Made by a program: the position numbers and the translations under genes. Below, piece by piece: positions 1 to 8,694 of a stretch of 64,000 nt of DNA. This DNA comes from Mycolicibacterium lutetiense. GTDB taxonomy: Bacteria > Actinomycetota > Actinomycetes > Mycobacteriales > Mycobacteriaceae. The stretch spans positions 3,410,001 to 3,474,000 of the forward strand of contig NZ_JAGIOP010000002.1 of the NCBI RefSeq assembly GCF_017876775.1, read 5' to 3'. Every line of letters begins with the position of its first letter. The stretch's first letter is position 1. Below the pieces are notes generated by a model. It was not told where the DNA came from. It made no database searches and saw only the letters and a program-made list of their open reading frames with translations.

Positions 1-25
1 CTGGCTCGCAAGCCAGGCGCCTTTT
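1..25 (+). terminator. Possible Rho-independent terminator at the window edge
   Basis: CTGGCT (1-6) pairs with AGCCAG (11-16) around a CGCA loop, followed by GCGCC and four T (22-25). This fits the 3' end of a plus-strand transcript whose gene lies to the left of the window. The stem may continue past the edge, and the short T-run makes the call weak. Confidence 0.4.
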
Positions 26-44
26 CTGTGCGCTAGGGGTGGGA

Positions 45-527
45 CTACCCGGCGGGGCCGGGGAGCGTCGGCGTGCCGGCGACCGGTCCACCCCCGGGCG
101 AGACGGTCGGTACACCCTTGCCGGATGCAGTGCCGGCCGCTGTCGCCACCGGAGCGGCGACGATGGGTGCCGGTGCTGCGGGGATCGGTGCGGCGGCGGG
201 TACCACCGGCACCGGCGGAACCAACGGCGGCGGCGCCAGTGGTGGCGGAACCAACGGCGGCGGCGCCATGGGCGGCGGAACTACCGGCGGCGGCGCCAGG
301 GGTACCGGCGGAACGGCGGCGGGGGCAATCCCCGCGGCTTCCACCGCCGGCGCGGCGCATACCGGTGCCCCGGGCGCGGCAGCTGCCGCGTCGACGCATT
401 TGTATCCGCCGGTCTTGAGTGGCTGCGCCGCCGAGTGTGGGCTCAGCGCTACCGCCGCCGCTACCGCGGTCAGGCAGAATCCGGCGCTGACAGCAGTTCT
501 GACGGAGATGTGGGCAAAGGTGGTCAT
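45..527 (-). CDS. Secreted proline-rich repeat protein
   Basis: A 160-aa protein of unknown function. Residues 1-34 form a Sec-type signal peptide with a hydrophobic alanine/valine core and a possible SAA cleavage site. Two cysteines follow in the mature N-terminal part (GYKCVD and PVCAAP) and could form a disulphide. The middle, about residues 70-110, is a low-complexity proline tract of decapeptides such as APPPLVPPPL, encoded by a 30-bp tandem repeat, and the tail is alanine/proline-rich. The start is supported by GGGAGG about 10 nt upstream. It is probably an exported, cell-wall-spanning protein of the kind common in mycobacteria. I recognise no catalytic domain. Confidence 0.7.
   Translation of the reverse strand: MTTFAHISVRTAVSAGFCLTAVAAAVALSPHSAAQPLKTGGYKCVDAAAAAPGAPVCAAPAVEAAGIAPAAVPPVPLAPPPVVPPPMAPPPLVPPPLAPPPLVPPVPVVPAAAPIPAAPAPIVAAPVATAAGTASGKGVPTVSPGGGPVAGTPTLPGPAG
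217..306. repeat. 30-bp tandem repeat, three units
   Basis: Units 217-246, 247-276 and 277-306 each begin GGAAC and contain GGCGGCGGCGCCA. Units 1 and 2 differ at a few bases in the last eight, and unit 3 is more diverged. On the minus strand each unit encodes a proline-rich decapeptide of the secreted protein. The repeat stays in frame, so copy number could vary without disrupting the gene. Confidence 0.8.
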
Positions 528-759
528 CCCTCAACCGCCTCCCTTGGTTCGTGCGGAAATTACATCGATGACAGTTGTGTCAGCTGAACCGTAGAGCTGC
601 CCGAAATCGGTGTCCACACAAGTTTTCAGATGGTTGCAGGGTTGACACGTGAGCGAGCCGTACTCGTGATCGCACCGTTTCCAACCGCCGGCGTCCGTCG
701 TGTTATTGGAAGCGGGCATTGACGGCCAACTCTGCGTCCGGGTGCGATCTTCGCAAATC

Positions 760-1626
760 TCACTGGCCGAGCCGCATCAGAATGCCTTTGGCCACAAGCT
801 GTTCGAAGCTGTAGCTGAACTCGCCACGATGTCCGACCGACAGGACGTAGCGATCCTGACCTTCGGTCAGCGGCACGGTGAAGGTGAAGGTGCAGTTGGC
901 GCTCCCACTCTTGCCGGGACCGAGTGCGGTGGTGGCCAGGACGTCGCCTTCGCCGTTCTTGACGGTGACAGGAGTGCCGGGATTGACGTCGAAATATCCG
1001 TTTGCGCCCTGGCATTCTGTTCCGTCGAAGACGATACCTTCCGCCCCGGAATTGTCGGTGAGTACGAAAGTGCCCGTGACATTGGCTTTTTCGAGGATGT
1101 GGAAGCCTTGGGAGAACTGCGGACAGAAGGCGTCGACTGCGATCTTGTCGGCGAGCAGGCCCTGCTGTGGCTCACCGTCTTCGAGTCGGCGGCAGACCTG
1201 TCGACCGTGGGCGACGGCGTTGGCGTCCGAGTTGAACTGATCGCTGAGCCCGGAGTCCTTCAAGGAGTTGAGGTATCCGGCTTCCGGCGCGGGTGGTGGC
1301 CTGCGGCCCGCTACCAACAACACCCAGACCACGCCCGCAGTCAGCACGATGATCGCGGCCGCGGCGGTGGTCCCCAGCCAGGTCGCCCTGATGCCTGACG
1401 TCTTCAGTTCGAGATAGTCGGGCAGCATCCGCCCACCATCCGGGTCGGCCGATGCCGATCTGCCGTCGCGTACGCGATTCGTCGGATGCCCGGTGACGAA
1501 GTAGCGGCCTTCGTGGCGCCCGGAGGGGTCGGGGCGCCACCCGGTCGACGCGGACTCATGGATCTTCCCGCAGCGGCTGCAGGTGTCGGCGGAAGCGAGG
1601 GGTGATCCGCAATACGGGCAGGTCAC
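760..1626 (-). CDS. Zinc-ribbon / DUF2510-like / DUF732 membrane protein
   Basis: A 288-aa multidomain protein if translated from the GTG at 1626. An N-terminal zinc ribbon has Cys3, Cys6, Cys16 and Cys19. It is followed by a DUF2510-like WRPDPSGRHEGRYF patch (about 29-52), one transmembrane helix (about 85-110), and an extracytoplasmic DUF732-like region with paired cysteines (VCRRLEDG and FCPQF). A beta-rich C-terminal domain of about 100 residues has two more cysteines. The frame stays open to 1854, but that start would overlap the divergent SDR gene. GTG 1626 has GGTGGA nearby and places the zinc ribbon at the N-terminus. The architecture is typical of mycobacteria, and the function is unknown. 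Confidence 0.7.
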   Translation of the reverse strand: MTCPYCGSPLASADTCSRCGKIHESASTGWRPDPSGRHEGRYFVTGHPTNRVRDGRSASADPDGGRMLPDYLELKTSGIRATWLGTTAAAAIIVLTAGVVWVLLVAGRRPPPAPEAGYLNSLKDSGLSDQFNSDANAVAHGRQVCRRLEDGEPQQGLLADKIAVDAFCPQFSQGFHILEKANVTGTFVLTDNSGAEGIVFDGTECQGANGYFDVNPGTPVTVKNGEGDVLATTALGPGKSGSANCTFTFTVPLTEGQDRYVLSVGHRGEFSYSFEQLVAKGILMRLGQ

Positions 1627-1847
1627 AGCGGACGATCCACCATCGGCAATCGATGACGGTTCGTCAGCGTCATCGTCGGGCCCTCTGTCATCAATACCTG
1701 TTATATGCCGGTCGGTCAGGTTACACAGCGGGCCGCTGATATTGGCGTCGGAAATGCCGGCGGCGGAGCCACCGGATCGTACCGCTGCTGAGCAGTCGTA
1801 CGGCCCCCGGCGCGGGGCCACGGATCTGTCTGTATACCGTGCAAGCC

Positions 1848-2687
1848 ATGACACGAGTGACGGTGATCACGGGCGGTGCAGGTGGCATGGGACTGGCCAC
1901 GGCCAAGGTCGTCGGTCGCGACCAGACGGTGATGCTGTGCGATGTCCGGCAGGACCGCCTCGACGCTGCCGCCACCGCCCTGGGAGACCTGGGAATCGCC
2001 GCCAGGATCGTCGACGCCGACGTCACCGACCGAGCTGCCGTCGACCGGCTGTTTGAGGCCGCCGCCGGGCTCGGCACCGTCAGCGCGGTCATTCACACGG
2101 CCGGGGTCAGCCCCAGCATGGGTGATGCCGAGTACGTGATGAAGACCAATGCGCTGGGCACGCTGAACGTGAACGAGGCTTTTTTCGCCACCGCGACCGA
2201 GGGCGCGGCGATCGTCAACGTGGCATCGATGGCGGCGCACCTGCTGCCCGAGGAAATCATCCCTGTCCAGCAGTTCCCGCTGGCGCTGCAGGACCAGGAC
2301 CAGTTCCTCGGCGAGCTGTTGGCGGCGTGCAGTGTGGCCCCGGAGGACATGAGATCGGGCTTCTCCTACGCCATCAGCAAGGCCTTCGTGAAGTGGTACA
2401 GCTCGTCGCAGGCTGAGCGGTTCAACGGTCGTGGTGTTCGGATCGTCTCGGTTTCCCCGGGGTCCATCGACACCGAGATGGGCCGGTTGGAGGAGCAGGC
2501 GGGCGCAGGTGCGATGGTGGCCGACGCCGCCGTACCGCGGTGGGGCAGGGCCGAGGAGATGGCTGATCTGCTTGCCTACTGCGCCAGTGAGCGGGCGGGT
2601 TACCTCACCGGGACGGACATCCTCAACGATGGTGGCGTCGTCGCCTCGATGCGCGAACGCGCCCGATTGGCGGCTGCCGGCGGTTAG
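1848..2687 (+). CDS. Short-chain dehydrogenase/reductase
   Basis: A 279-aa classical SDR, probably a cytosolic NAD(P)-dependent oxidoreductase of an alcohol or ketone. The cofactor loop TGGAGGMG is at residues 8-15, HTAG at 83-86 stands in for NNAG, and the catalytic residues are Ser127, Tyr174 and Lys178 (YAISK), followed by SPGSIDTEMG. About 20 residues more than usual separate the Ser and Tyr strands, which may shape the substrate pocket. ATG 1848 is preferred over GTG 1839 because the protein then begins directly before the first beta strand. It is divergent from the zinc-ribbon membrane protein. The substrate cannot be inferred. Confidence 0.9.
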   Translation: MTRVTVITGGAGGMGLATAKVVGRDQTVMLCDVRQDRLDAAATALGDLGIAARIVDADVTDRAAVDRLFEAAAGLGTVSAVIHTAGVSPSMGDAEYVMKTNALGTLNVNEAFFATATEGAAIVNVASMAAHLLPEEIIPVQQFPLALQDQDQFLGELLAACSVAPEDMRSGFSYAISKAFVKWYSSSQAERFNGRGVRIVSVSPGSIDTEMGRLEEQAGAGAMVADAAVPRWGRAEEMADLLAYCASERAGYLTGTDILNDGGVVASMRERARLAAAGG

Positions 2688-3390
2688 TCAGCCGAACTCC
2701 AGCAGCGTGTAGGCGCCGCGAAACTGCCTGGTGGGCCGGAACTGCCAGAGTGCGGGGAATACGGTGCGGAAGAACCACCCGCGTCCGCTGGGCATCGGCA
2801 GATCATGCACGGCTTTGATACCGGGCACCGTGTGGGCCAGGTTCGCCAGTTCGGCCGGTGACAGGCTGAACGGCATCGGCGGTACGCGGTAGTGCCGTGA
2901 GGACCGCATGCCTTTGGGTGCGAACTTCTTCACCAGCACAGGGGGCAGGTCGAAAATCATCTGACCACCGGGAAAACGCCTGGCGCACTCGGTGATCAGG
3001 CCCAATGCCTCCTCGGGCTGCAGGTACATCAACAGGCCCTCCGCGGTGATGAAGACCCCGTCGGAGGTGTCCACCCCGTCCATCCAGCTGTAGTCCAATG
3101 CGGACTGTGCGCGGCTGACGATCCGGTCGGAGGTGGGCAGAAGCTGCTCGCGCAGTTCGATGGGCGGGAAATCGATGGTCAGCCAACGGAATCGTCCGGC
3201 GGCCGAACTTGTCGAAGTCATAGGCGATGGAATCGGCCAATTGGACGGCCATGGCATCATCGATGATGGGGTGGGGATGGCGGGCCTGAGTGGCCCGGCC
3301 GTTCAGGGTCAGCAATGCGGTTTCCGAAACGCCGGTCAGGGTGCTGACCCCGACCCTCTTGGGGACCTTCTCGTCGTCCGCGTGCTCCAC
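2688..3390 (-). pseudogene. Broken LCMT-type SAM-dependent methyltransferase
   Basis: The gene is in two frames. From 3390 to about 3200 one frame encodes the family N-terminus (STLTGVSETALLTL, then IIDDAMAVQLADSI and YDFDKFG). The reading then has to jump frame to continue RFRWLTIDFPPIELREQLLP and the rest of the family to the stop at 2688, including FITAEGLLMYLQPEEALGLI. Related class I methyltransferases have about 45-50 residues between these blocks, including the glycine-rich SAM-binding loop, and here that stretch is absent. An out-of-frame internal deletion near 3205-3215 explains both facts. The residual frames should not make an active enzyme. The stop abuts the SDR stop (convergent). 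Confidence 0.75.
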
Positions 3391-3498
3391 CAGGGCAACG
3401 GTACCGGCGGATTCAGAGTCGACAACTCACCGTGGAGTTGGGATCGCTTGCGGTGGGTACCCGTCGAGCGCAATGGGTTTTACACAGGAGATTGCCTT

Positions 3499-4692
3499 TT
3501 GATTCGTAAGATCAAGCAGGTCAACGGAAAAGACGACGGCGCCGGTATGGGCCGTCGTGCCGCGTTCAAGCTGTCGCTGCTGATCACCGCGGGTGCGTCG
3601 GTGGCCAAGGCGCCTCGGGCCGAAGCGCAGATCGACGGACACGGGGCCCGCTGGTCACCTGAGCGGGCGCACCGCTGGTACGCCGAGCAGGGTTGGCTGG
3701 TCGGCGCCAACTTCATTCCGTCGAACGCGGGCAATCAGCTGGAGATGTTCCAGCCGGACACCTATGACCTGCAGCAGATCGACAGCGAGTTGCGCATCGC
3801 CCGGCTGGCCGGGTTCAACACGGTAAGGGTCTTCCTGCATGACCAGCTGTGGGCGCAGGGCCGTGTGGGCTTTCAGAGTCGGCTCGCCCAATTCGTTGCT
3901 CTGGCCGCCAGCCACGGCATCAAACCGCTGTTCGTGCTGTTCGATTCGTGCTGGGATCCGTTTCCCAGACTGGGGCCCCAGCGCCGGCCGCGTACCGGGG
4001 TACACAACTCGGTGTGGGTGCAGGGTCCGGGTGCGGAGAACCTGGACGATCGCCGGTACCGGCGAACGTTGCGTGAGTATGTCGTCGGCGTCATCAGCCA
4101 GTTCCGTCGTGACGAGCGGGTGCTGGGGTGGGACCTGTGGAATGAGCCGGACAATCCGTCGGCGACCTACCGCGACGTGGAACGGCAGGACAAGATCGCC
4201 CTGGTCGAGGAGTTGCTGCCGCAGGTCTTCGGCTGGGCCCGCTCGGTCAATCCCGTACAGCCGCTGACCAGCGGTGTGTGGGACGGACCCTGGGCTGACC
4301 CGTTGGTGCGCAGTCGGATGGCGACGCTCCAGCTCGACCTCTCCGATGTGGTGACCTTCCACAGCTACGACGAACCCGCCGGCTTCGAGGCCCGGATCGG
4401 TGAACTGGCCCCGATGGGACGCCCGATCCTGTGCACCGAATATTTGGCGCGAGGGGAGGGCAGCACCATCGAGGGCGTACTGCCCATCGCCAAACGACTC
4501 AACGTCGGCGCGTACAACTGGGGCCTGGTGGCGGGTAAGACGCAGACCTACCTACCTTGGGACTCCTGGGATCGGCCGTACCGAACGCCGCCGCCGGTAT
4601 GGTTCCATGATTTGTTCCATGCGGATGGTCGGCCCTACCGGGACGGTGAGGTCCGAACGATCCGGAAGCTGACCGGACGGCCGTATCCCTGA
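3499..4692 (+). CDS. Tat-exported clan GH-A glycoside hydrolase (GH5-like)
   Basis: A 397-aa exported beta-glycosidase-like protein. A twin-arginine signal (GRRAAFKLS, arginines at about 19-20, then a hydrophobic stretch and an AEA cleavage site) precedes a TIM-barrel domain. WDLWNEPDN carries the presumed acid/base Glu216, TFHSYD contributes His288, and ILCTEYLARG carries the presumed nucleophile Glu314, which is the clan GH-A layout. The chosen start is TTG 3499 with AGGAG at 3486-3490 and 8-nt spacing. ATG 3547 is an alternative that keeps the RR motif but has no clear ribosome-binding site. Related mycobacterial proteins are often labelled cellulase or xylanase on weak grounds, and the true substrate is unknown. 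Confidence 0.8.
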   Translation: MIRKIKQVNGKDDGAGMGRRAAFKLSLLITAGASVAKAPRAEAQIDGHGARWSPERAHRWYAEQGWLVGANFIPSNAGNQLEMFQPDTYDLQQIDSELRIARLAGFNTVRVFLHDQLWAQGRVGFQSRLAQFVALAASHGIKPLFVLFDSCWDPFPRLGPQRRPRTGVHNSVWVQGPGAENLDDRRYRRTLREYVVGVISQFRRDERVLGWDLWNEPDNPSATYRDVERQDKIALVEELLPQVFGWARSVNPVQPLTSGVWDGPWADPLVRSRMATLQLDLSDVVTFHSYDEPAGFEARIGELAPMGRPILCTEYLARGEGSTIEGVLPIAKRLNVGAYNWGLVAGKTQTYLPWDSWDRPYRTPPPVWFHDLFHADGRPYRDGEVRTIRKLTGRPYP

Positions 4693-4706
4693 CGACGGGA
4701 CTGCCC

Positions 4707-5174
4707 ATGACGGGTGAGAAGCGCACGGCGCTGGCACTGTGGTTGTTTTCCCTGGCGTTGCTTTTCACCGCATGCTCGACGCCGGACGCCACGTCCCCAG
4801 GGGACAGGTCGTCGGGAGGTCAGGTCTCCGCGGCGACGGCCTCCGAGTTCGGCGACGTGACTCTGCCCGGGGGAGCCGAGGTATTGGGCGCAGATTCAGA
4901 CTCGGGCATCGACACCCGCTACCGGCTGGCGTTGCGGATGAATGCCGCACAGTTGCGGGAGTTGTTGTCGCAGTTCAAAGAACAGCCCCAGGCCTCGGAG
5001 ATTCACCGCGCCACACCGGTGATCGCCGGACCGCCGTTGTCCGATGCGCCGAATCCGCTGTATGCCCAGGATCGGATCACCACCAAGGCCGGGCGGACCG
5101 TGTATCGCGACATCATCGTCGACGAGCGGTCACCCGATGAGGTGTACGTGCATCTGGCGATGTTCACCACCTGA
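4707..5174 (+). CDS. Putative lipoprotein
   Basis: A 155-aa protein with a lipoprotein-type signal: a basic N-terminus, a hydrophobic core (ALALWLFSLALLF) and TAC as a slightly non-standard lipobox at Cys23. The mature part is alpha/beta with no recognised domain and ends in a strand-rich region (DRITTKAGRTVYRDIIVDE). It begins 14 nt after the glycosidase stop, so the two are probably co-transcribed and both exported. It is convergent with the hydrolase that ends at 5184. Function unknown. Confidence 0.7.
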   Translation: MTGEKRTALALWLFSLALLFTACSTPDATSPGDRSSGGQVSAATASEFGDVTLPGGAEVLGADSDSGIDTRYRLALRMNAAQLRELLSQFKEQPQASEIHRATPVIAGPPLSDAPNPLYAQDRITTKAGRTVYRDIIVDERSPDEVYVHLAMFTT

Positions 5175-5183
5175 GCGGTGACC

Positions 5184-6209
5184 TCAGCGGCCCATCCGGC
5201 TGACATCAGTGATCGCGGCGACGAACTGTTCCGGTGCTTCCTGGGGCACGTTGTGCCCGATGCCGTCCAGAACGCGGTGTTCGTAGGGTCCGGTGTAGAG
5301 CGCGCGGTAGCCGGCCCCGTCCTTGGCCGCACCGTCGAAGTCGGAGCCGATCGTGATCGTCGGCACCGTGACGGGCGGCTTGCCGGCCAGCCGCGCCTCG
5401 TCGGCGTCGTAGCGGGCCTCACCGGGGGCCAGGCTGAGCCGCCACCGGTAGTTGTGCACGACGATCTCGACGTGGTCGGGGTTGTCGAACGCTGCGGCGG
5501 ACAGGTCGTAGGTGGCGTCGTCGAAGTGCCACAGCGGTGAGGCCTTGGTCCAGATCAACCGGTTGAACTCCTTGGTGTTCTGGCGGTATCCGAGTTCACC
5601 CCGCGGGGTGGCGAAGTAGTACTGGTACCACCAACCCAATTCGGCCTCCGGCGCCAGCGGCTTGAGATTGGCGGCCAGGTTGACGGTGATGTAGCCGCTG
5701 ACCGCGACCAGTCCCGCGCAGCGTTGCGGCCACAGGGCGGCCACGTTGTTGGCGGTGCGGCCGCCCCAGTCGTACCCGCCGAGCACGGCCTTGGGGATGT
5801 TCAGCGCGTCCATCAGTGCGATGACGTCGTGCGCGAGGGCGGCCTGCTGGCCGTTGCGCACGGTGCCGGCGGACCGGAACCGCGTGGAGCCGAACCCGCG
5901 CAGATGAGGCACGATGACGCGGAATCCCTGATCGGCCAGCAGCGCCGAGGCGTCGGCGTAGCTGTGGATGTCGTAGGGCCAGCCGTGCAGCAGGATCACC
6001 GACTGCCCATCGGCGGGCCCGGCCTCGGTGTAGCCGACATTGAGTTCGCCGGTGTCGATCTGCTTGACCGGGTTCATGGTGTGGGCCGGTTTTGCCGGCG
6101 GGCCGGCCGGGGGAGCTGGTGCGGGTGAGGTGCCGCAGGCCGCCAGCGTCGCCGCCCCCGCGGCGGCCGCCGTGAGGAAGCCGAAATTCCTTCTGCTCAA
6201 ACCGTTCAC
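5184..6209 (-). CDS. Tat-exported lipid-anchored alpha/beta hydrolase
   Basis: A 341-aa alpha/beta-fold hydrolase related to epoxide hydrolases and haloalkane dehalogenases. The N-terminus combines a twin-arginine motif (SRRNFGFL, residues 5-12) with a lipobox LAAC (Cys25), so it is predicted to be exported folded and then lipid-anchored. HGWP (75-78) forms the oxyanion region, GGYDWGG places the nucleophile Asp147, and GIGHNVP near the C-terminus supplies the histidine. An Asp nucleophile fits hydrolysis through an ester intermediate. GTG 6209 is chosen because AAGGAG lies 8 nt upstream. The frame continues to 6248 without such support. It is divergent from a LysR gene that probably controls it. 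Confidence 0.85.
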   Translation of the reverse strand: MNGLSRRNFGFLTAAAAGAATLAACGTSPAPAPPAGPPAKPAHTMNPVKQIDTGELNVGYTEAGPADGQSVILLHGWPYDIHSYADASALLADQGFRVIVPHLRGFGSTRFRSAGTVRNGQQAALAHDVIALMDALNIPKAVLGGYDWGGRTANNVAALWPQRCAGLVAVSGYITVNLAANLKPLAPEAELGWWYQYYFATPRGELGYRQNTKEFNRLIWTKASPLWHFDDATYDLSAAAFDNPDHVEIVVHNYRWRLSLAPGEARYDADEARLAGKPPVTVPTITIGSDFDGAAKDGAGYRALYTGPYEHRVLDGIGHNVPQEAPEQFVAAITDVSRMGR

Positions 6210-6283
6210 CGTTGCTGCTCCTTCTCGCGGGCTCTTGATAGCCATCACACCCGTACCCGCACATCAAGTCCAACGATTGAATC

Positions 6284-6298
6284 CGATAGGTCCTATCG
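6284..6298. promoter_or_regulatory. Inverted repeat between hydrolase and LysR gene
   Basis: CGATAGG and CCTATCG flank a single T, a perfect 15-bp inverted repeat in the 111-bp divergent gap and 22 nt before the LysR start. Two further GATAG copies follow at 6303-6311. This placement is typical of a LysR autoregulatory and target site. The assignment is inferred from position and symmetry. Confidence 0.5.
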
Positions 6299-6320
6299 AC
6301 AAGATAGATAGGCTGGCACG

Positions 6321-7214
6321 GTGGAGTTACGACAGATCGAACACTTCATCGCGGTGGCCGGCGAGATGAGCTTCACCCGTGCCGCCGAACGTGCGCATGT
6401 CGTGCAATCGGCATTGTCGACCTCGATTGCGAAGCTGGAGCGCGAACTCGGGGTGGAACTGTTCGACCGGTCGCGGCAACGGATCAGCCTCACCGCCGCG
6501 GGGGAGGCCTTCCGGCCCCACGCCTACGAGGTGCTGCACGCGGCCCGCGCGGCGGCCGAATCGGCCGGCCAGTTCCGTGGATCGCTCATGGGCACCGTCG
6601 AATTCGGCTCACTGATTTCCTATGGGCCGGTCAATGTGGCCGGTGCCCTGGGCGACTTCCACCGCGCCCACCCGTTCGTCCGGCTGCGGTTGAAGCTGAG
6701 CCAATCGGGCGCGTCGGCCTACCTGGCTGCGCTGCTGGAGGGCTCGTTGGACCTGGCGCTGGTGTCATTGCCCAACCGGTTCCCGGCGCAGCTCGACATG
6801 AAGCTGCTGTTCGAGGAGGCGATGGTGTTCGTCTGCCGCGAGGACCATCCGCTGGCCCGCCGCCGTCGTCTCGATCTGACGGATCTCGCCGGCGAGGATC
6901 TCGTCGGGTTCCCACCCGAATTCGGGCTGCGGCGCTTGATGGACGAGGCGTTTCACCGCGCGGGTGTGCAACCGCAGACGCAGTACGAGGTTCCGGCCGG
7001 TTTCGCCGCGATCGCCGAACTGGTCGGCAATGGTCTGGGCACGGCCTTCATGCCCGGGTCCGAGGCGCGGCGCTTCGGTGAGCTGCGGGCCGTGACGCTG
7101 CGTGATCCGGCGGTGTGGCAGGTCTACCTCGCCGCACCGCCGGTGGAGCGGATGACACCGGCCGCCGCGCGGCTGGCCGAAACCCTGCTCGACGCTGCGG
7201 CTTCGGCCGGCTAA
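6321..7214 (+). CDS. LysR-family transcriptional regulator
   Basis: A 297-aa LysR-type regulator. The winged helix-turn-helix occupies residues 1-60 (ELRQIEHFIAVAGEMSFTRA, then SALSTSIAKLERELG). A two-lobed periplasmic-binding-protein-like effector domain spans about 88-290, including DLALVSLPNRF and FVCREDHPLA. The GTG start at 6321 puts the conserved first helix at the N-terminus. It is divergent from the lipid-anchored hydrolase, so it most likely senses a small molecule linked to that enzyme's substrate. Its stop overlaps the convergent VOC gene by 4 bp. Confidence 0.92.
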   Translation: MELRQIEHFIAVAGEMSFTRAAERAHVVQSALSTSIAKLERELGVELFDRSRQRISLTAAGEAFRPHAYEVLHAARAAAESAGQFRGSLMGTVEFGSLISYGPVNVAGALGDFHRAHPFVRLRLKLSQSGASAYLAALLEGSLDLALVSLPNRFPAQLDMKLLFEEAMVFVCREDHPLARRRRLDLTDLAGEDLVGFPPEFGLRRLMDEAFHRAGVQPQTQYEVPAGFAAIAELVGNGLGTAFMPGSEARRFGELRAVTLRDPAVWQVYLAAPPVERMTPAAARLAETLLDAAASAG

Positions 7215-7564
7215 CGAGCCAGCGGGCTGTAGAACACCAGGCCGTTGCCCTTGTTGTCGTAGACCACGGCGCGGCGCTCATGGGCGTCGTCGTACGGATG
7301 CTTGATGATTCCGCCGCCACTGGCCTCGATGGCCTTGGCCGCACCGTCCACGTCGGCCGTCTTGATCCCGACCACGACCTGGCCGGGGATCGGATGGTCC
7401 ACCGATGTGGCCAGGGCGAGCGTGAGCGATCCACCGTCGAGCGCGGCGAAGTGCGCACCGTCGCGGAACTTCAGCGGCATGCCCAGGGTCTCGCTGTAGA
7501 AGCGGATCGACTCATCCAAGTCGTCGGTCGACAGAATGATCATCCGCACGTCGTGGTCGCTCAT
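7211..7564 (-). CDS. VOC-family (glyoxalase/dioxygenase fold) protein
   Basis: A 117-aa single-module vicinal oxygen chelate protein with paired beta-alpha-beta-beta-beta repeats (MIILSTDDLDESIRFYSETL in the first, VVVGIKTADVDGAAKAIEAS in the second). Such proteins bind a divalent metal between modules and serve as glyoxalases, extradiol dioxygenases, thiol transferases or drug-binding proteins. The short length suggests a dimer. ATG 7564 has a strong GGAGG 6 nt upstream, and upstream in-frame codons are disregarded. The substrate is unknown. Confidence 0.85.
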   Translation of the reverse strand: MSDHDVRMIILSTDDLDESIRFYSETLGMPLKFRDGAHFAALDGGSLTLALATSVDHPIPGQVVVGIKTADVDGAAKAIEASGGGIIKHPYDDAHERRAVVYDNKGNGLVFYSPLAR

Positions 7565-7661
7565 CAGTGCCCTCCTATGGCTGAACGGTTTCAGGTTAGG
7601 GGCTGCACAGGTGCGGACATAGGGTCCTTGGTCCATCTGGGTCCCTCGACCACCACCAGTT

Positions 7662-8582
7662 CTAGGGCACCTTTGGTCTGATCTCCTCGATCACCCACTG
7701 CGCATAGTCGAGATATTCGGCGACACCGCTGACGGCGGGCAGCGGCACGGCGCTGACCGTGACGCCCTGTTCCCCGAGCCAACACAACCGGTCGACGATT
7801 TCCTGCGCGCTCATGCCGGACCGGGCGTCGGGGTCCTCGCGTACGGCATGCCCCTCGCCGACCCGCCTGGTCGCCATCCCGTGTACGACGTCGAAGTCCC
7901 GTCCGTCGTATTCCGGCTGAGACTTGATGAACGCGATCCGCTCGGCCAGTTGTTCCGGAGGGGTGAGAAACGACCACCATCCGGTGGCATACTTCGCGGC
8001 GCGCCGTAGCGCTCCGTCGGCGTCCCCGCCGATCCACACCGGAAGGTGTGGTTTCTGAATCGGTTTAGGCTCGAAAGCAATGTCGTCAAAGGCCACGTAT
8101 CGGCCTTCGAACCGCGGGGTCTCGCTGGTCCAGAGTTCGATGATGGCCGCGAGGTACTCGTCGGCAATCCGTCCCCGCTCGTGAAAAGGGACGCCGAGTA
8201 GTTCGAATTCCCGCTGCAGCCAACCGACTCCGAATGTGACCATCATCCGCCCACTGCTCATCCAGTCGGCGGTTGCCAGTGACTTGGCGAGGATGAGCGG
8301 ATGCTGGAGTGGCAGCACCGTGATGCAGGAGTTGAGCCGTATCCGTGAGGTGGCGCCCGCGAGGTAGGCCTGCGCGACGGTGGACTGCAGATAGTGCGGC
8401 CCGGACAACTCGACGTGTTCACACGGGATGGCGAAATGTTCGGGCACGGCGATCATGTCGTAGCCCAGCTCGTCGGCCCGCTTCGCCATCCGGGTCTGAT
8501 CGGCGCCGGTGACTTCGCCCTCCCACGACTGCATCGTCGCCTTCAGCCGCAGCATGTGAGGCAGGTTGAAGATGAATTTCAC
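7662..8582 (-). CDS. LLM-class F420-dependent oxidoreductase
   Basis: A 306-aa luciferase-like TIM-barrel oxidoreductase. Family features are RADELGYDMIAVPEHFAIP near residue 45, the LATADWMSSGRMMVTFGVGW block, and PVWIGGDADGALRRAA in the C-terminal third. Many actinobacterial members use the deazaflavin F420 rather than FMN, and this is the usual assignment in mycobacteria. The predicted start is GTG 8582 (MKFIFNLPHML), with a GGAG-like sequence upstream; longer in-frame extensions would run over the divergent SDR promoter. It probably shares regulation with that SDR through the palindrome at 8622-8637. Confidence 0.85.
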   Translation of the reverse strand: MKFIFNLPHMLRLKATMQSWEGEVTGADQTRMAKRADELGYDMIAVPEHFAIPCEHVELSGPHYLQSTVAQAYLAGATSRIRLNSCITVLPLQHPLILAKSLATADWMSSGRMMVTFGVGWLQREFELLGVPFHERGRIADEYLAAIIELWTSETPRFEGRYVAFDDIAFEPKPIQKPHLPVWIGGDADGALRRAAKYATGWWSFLTPPEQLAERIAFIKSQPEYDGRDFDVVHGMATRRVGEGHAVREDPDARSGMSAQEIVDRLCWLGEQGVTVSAVPLPAVSGVAEYLDYAQWVIEEIRPKVP

Positions 8583-8621
8583 CCGGGCTCCGTTCGGTCT
8601 TACGTGGGTCGGTGTGCAGGA

Positions 8622-8637
8622 CTCTACATATATAGAG
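8622..8637. promoter_or_regulatory. Inverted repeat in the divergent LLM/SDR promoter region
   Basis: CTCTA and TAGAG flank CATATA in the 112-bp gap between the F420-type oxidoreductase and the SDR. The AT-rich centre stands out in this GC-rich sequence and could hold a -10 element or an operator. A nearby candidate regulator is the TetR at 9439-10062, but no direct link is visible. Confidence 0.4.
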
Positions 8638-8694
8638 ACTTCGTGGGGTAGGTTGACCAGGATCAAGCCGAACCACAGGAAGAGCTCGCCGACG

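Noticed and set aside
217..306. 30-bp tandem repeat as a CRISPR-like array
   Set aside because: The units are directly adjacent with no unique spacers, in frame within a proline-rich protein, and there is no cas gene.
531..719. A 62-codon minus-strand open frame with four cysteines directly before the secreted proline-rich protein
   Set aside because: It has no clear ribosome-binding site, no recognised domain and a composition unlike neighbouring genes. The GGGAGG at its 3' end serves the next gene. The 232-bp gap is better read as promoter and leader.
3133..3498. A longer N-terminus for the glycoside hydrolase, in the same open frame
   Set aside because: It would run through the broken methyltransferase gene on the other strand and bury the Tat signal inside the protein. 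The TTG at 3499 has a good ribosome-binding site.
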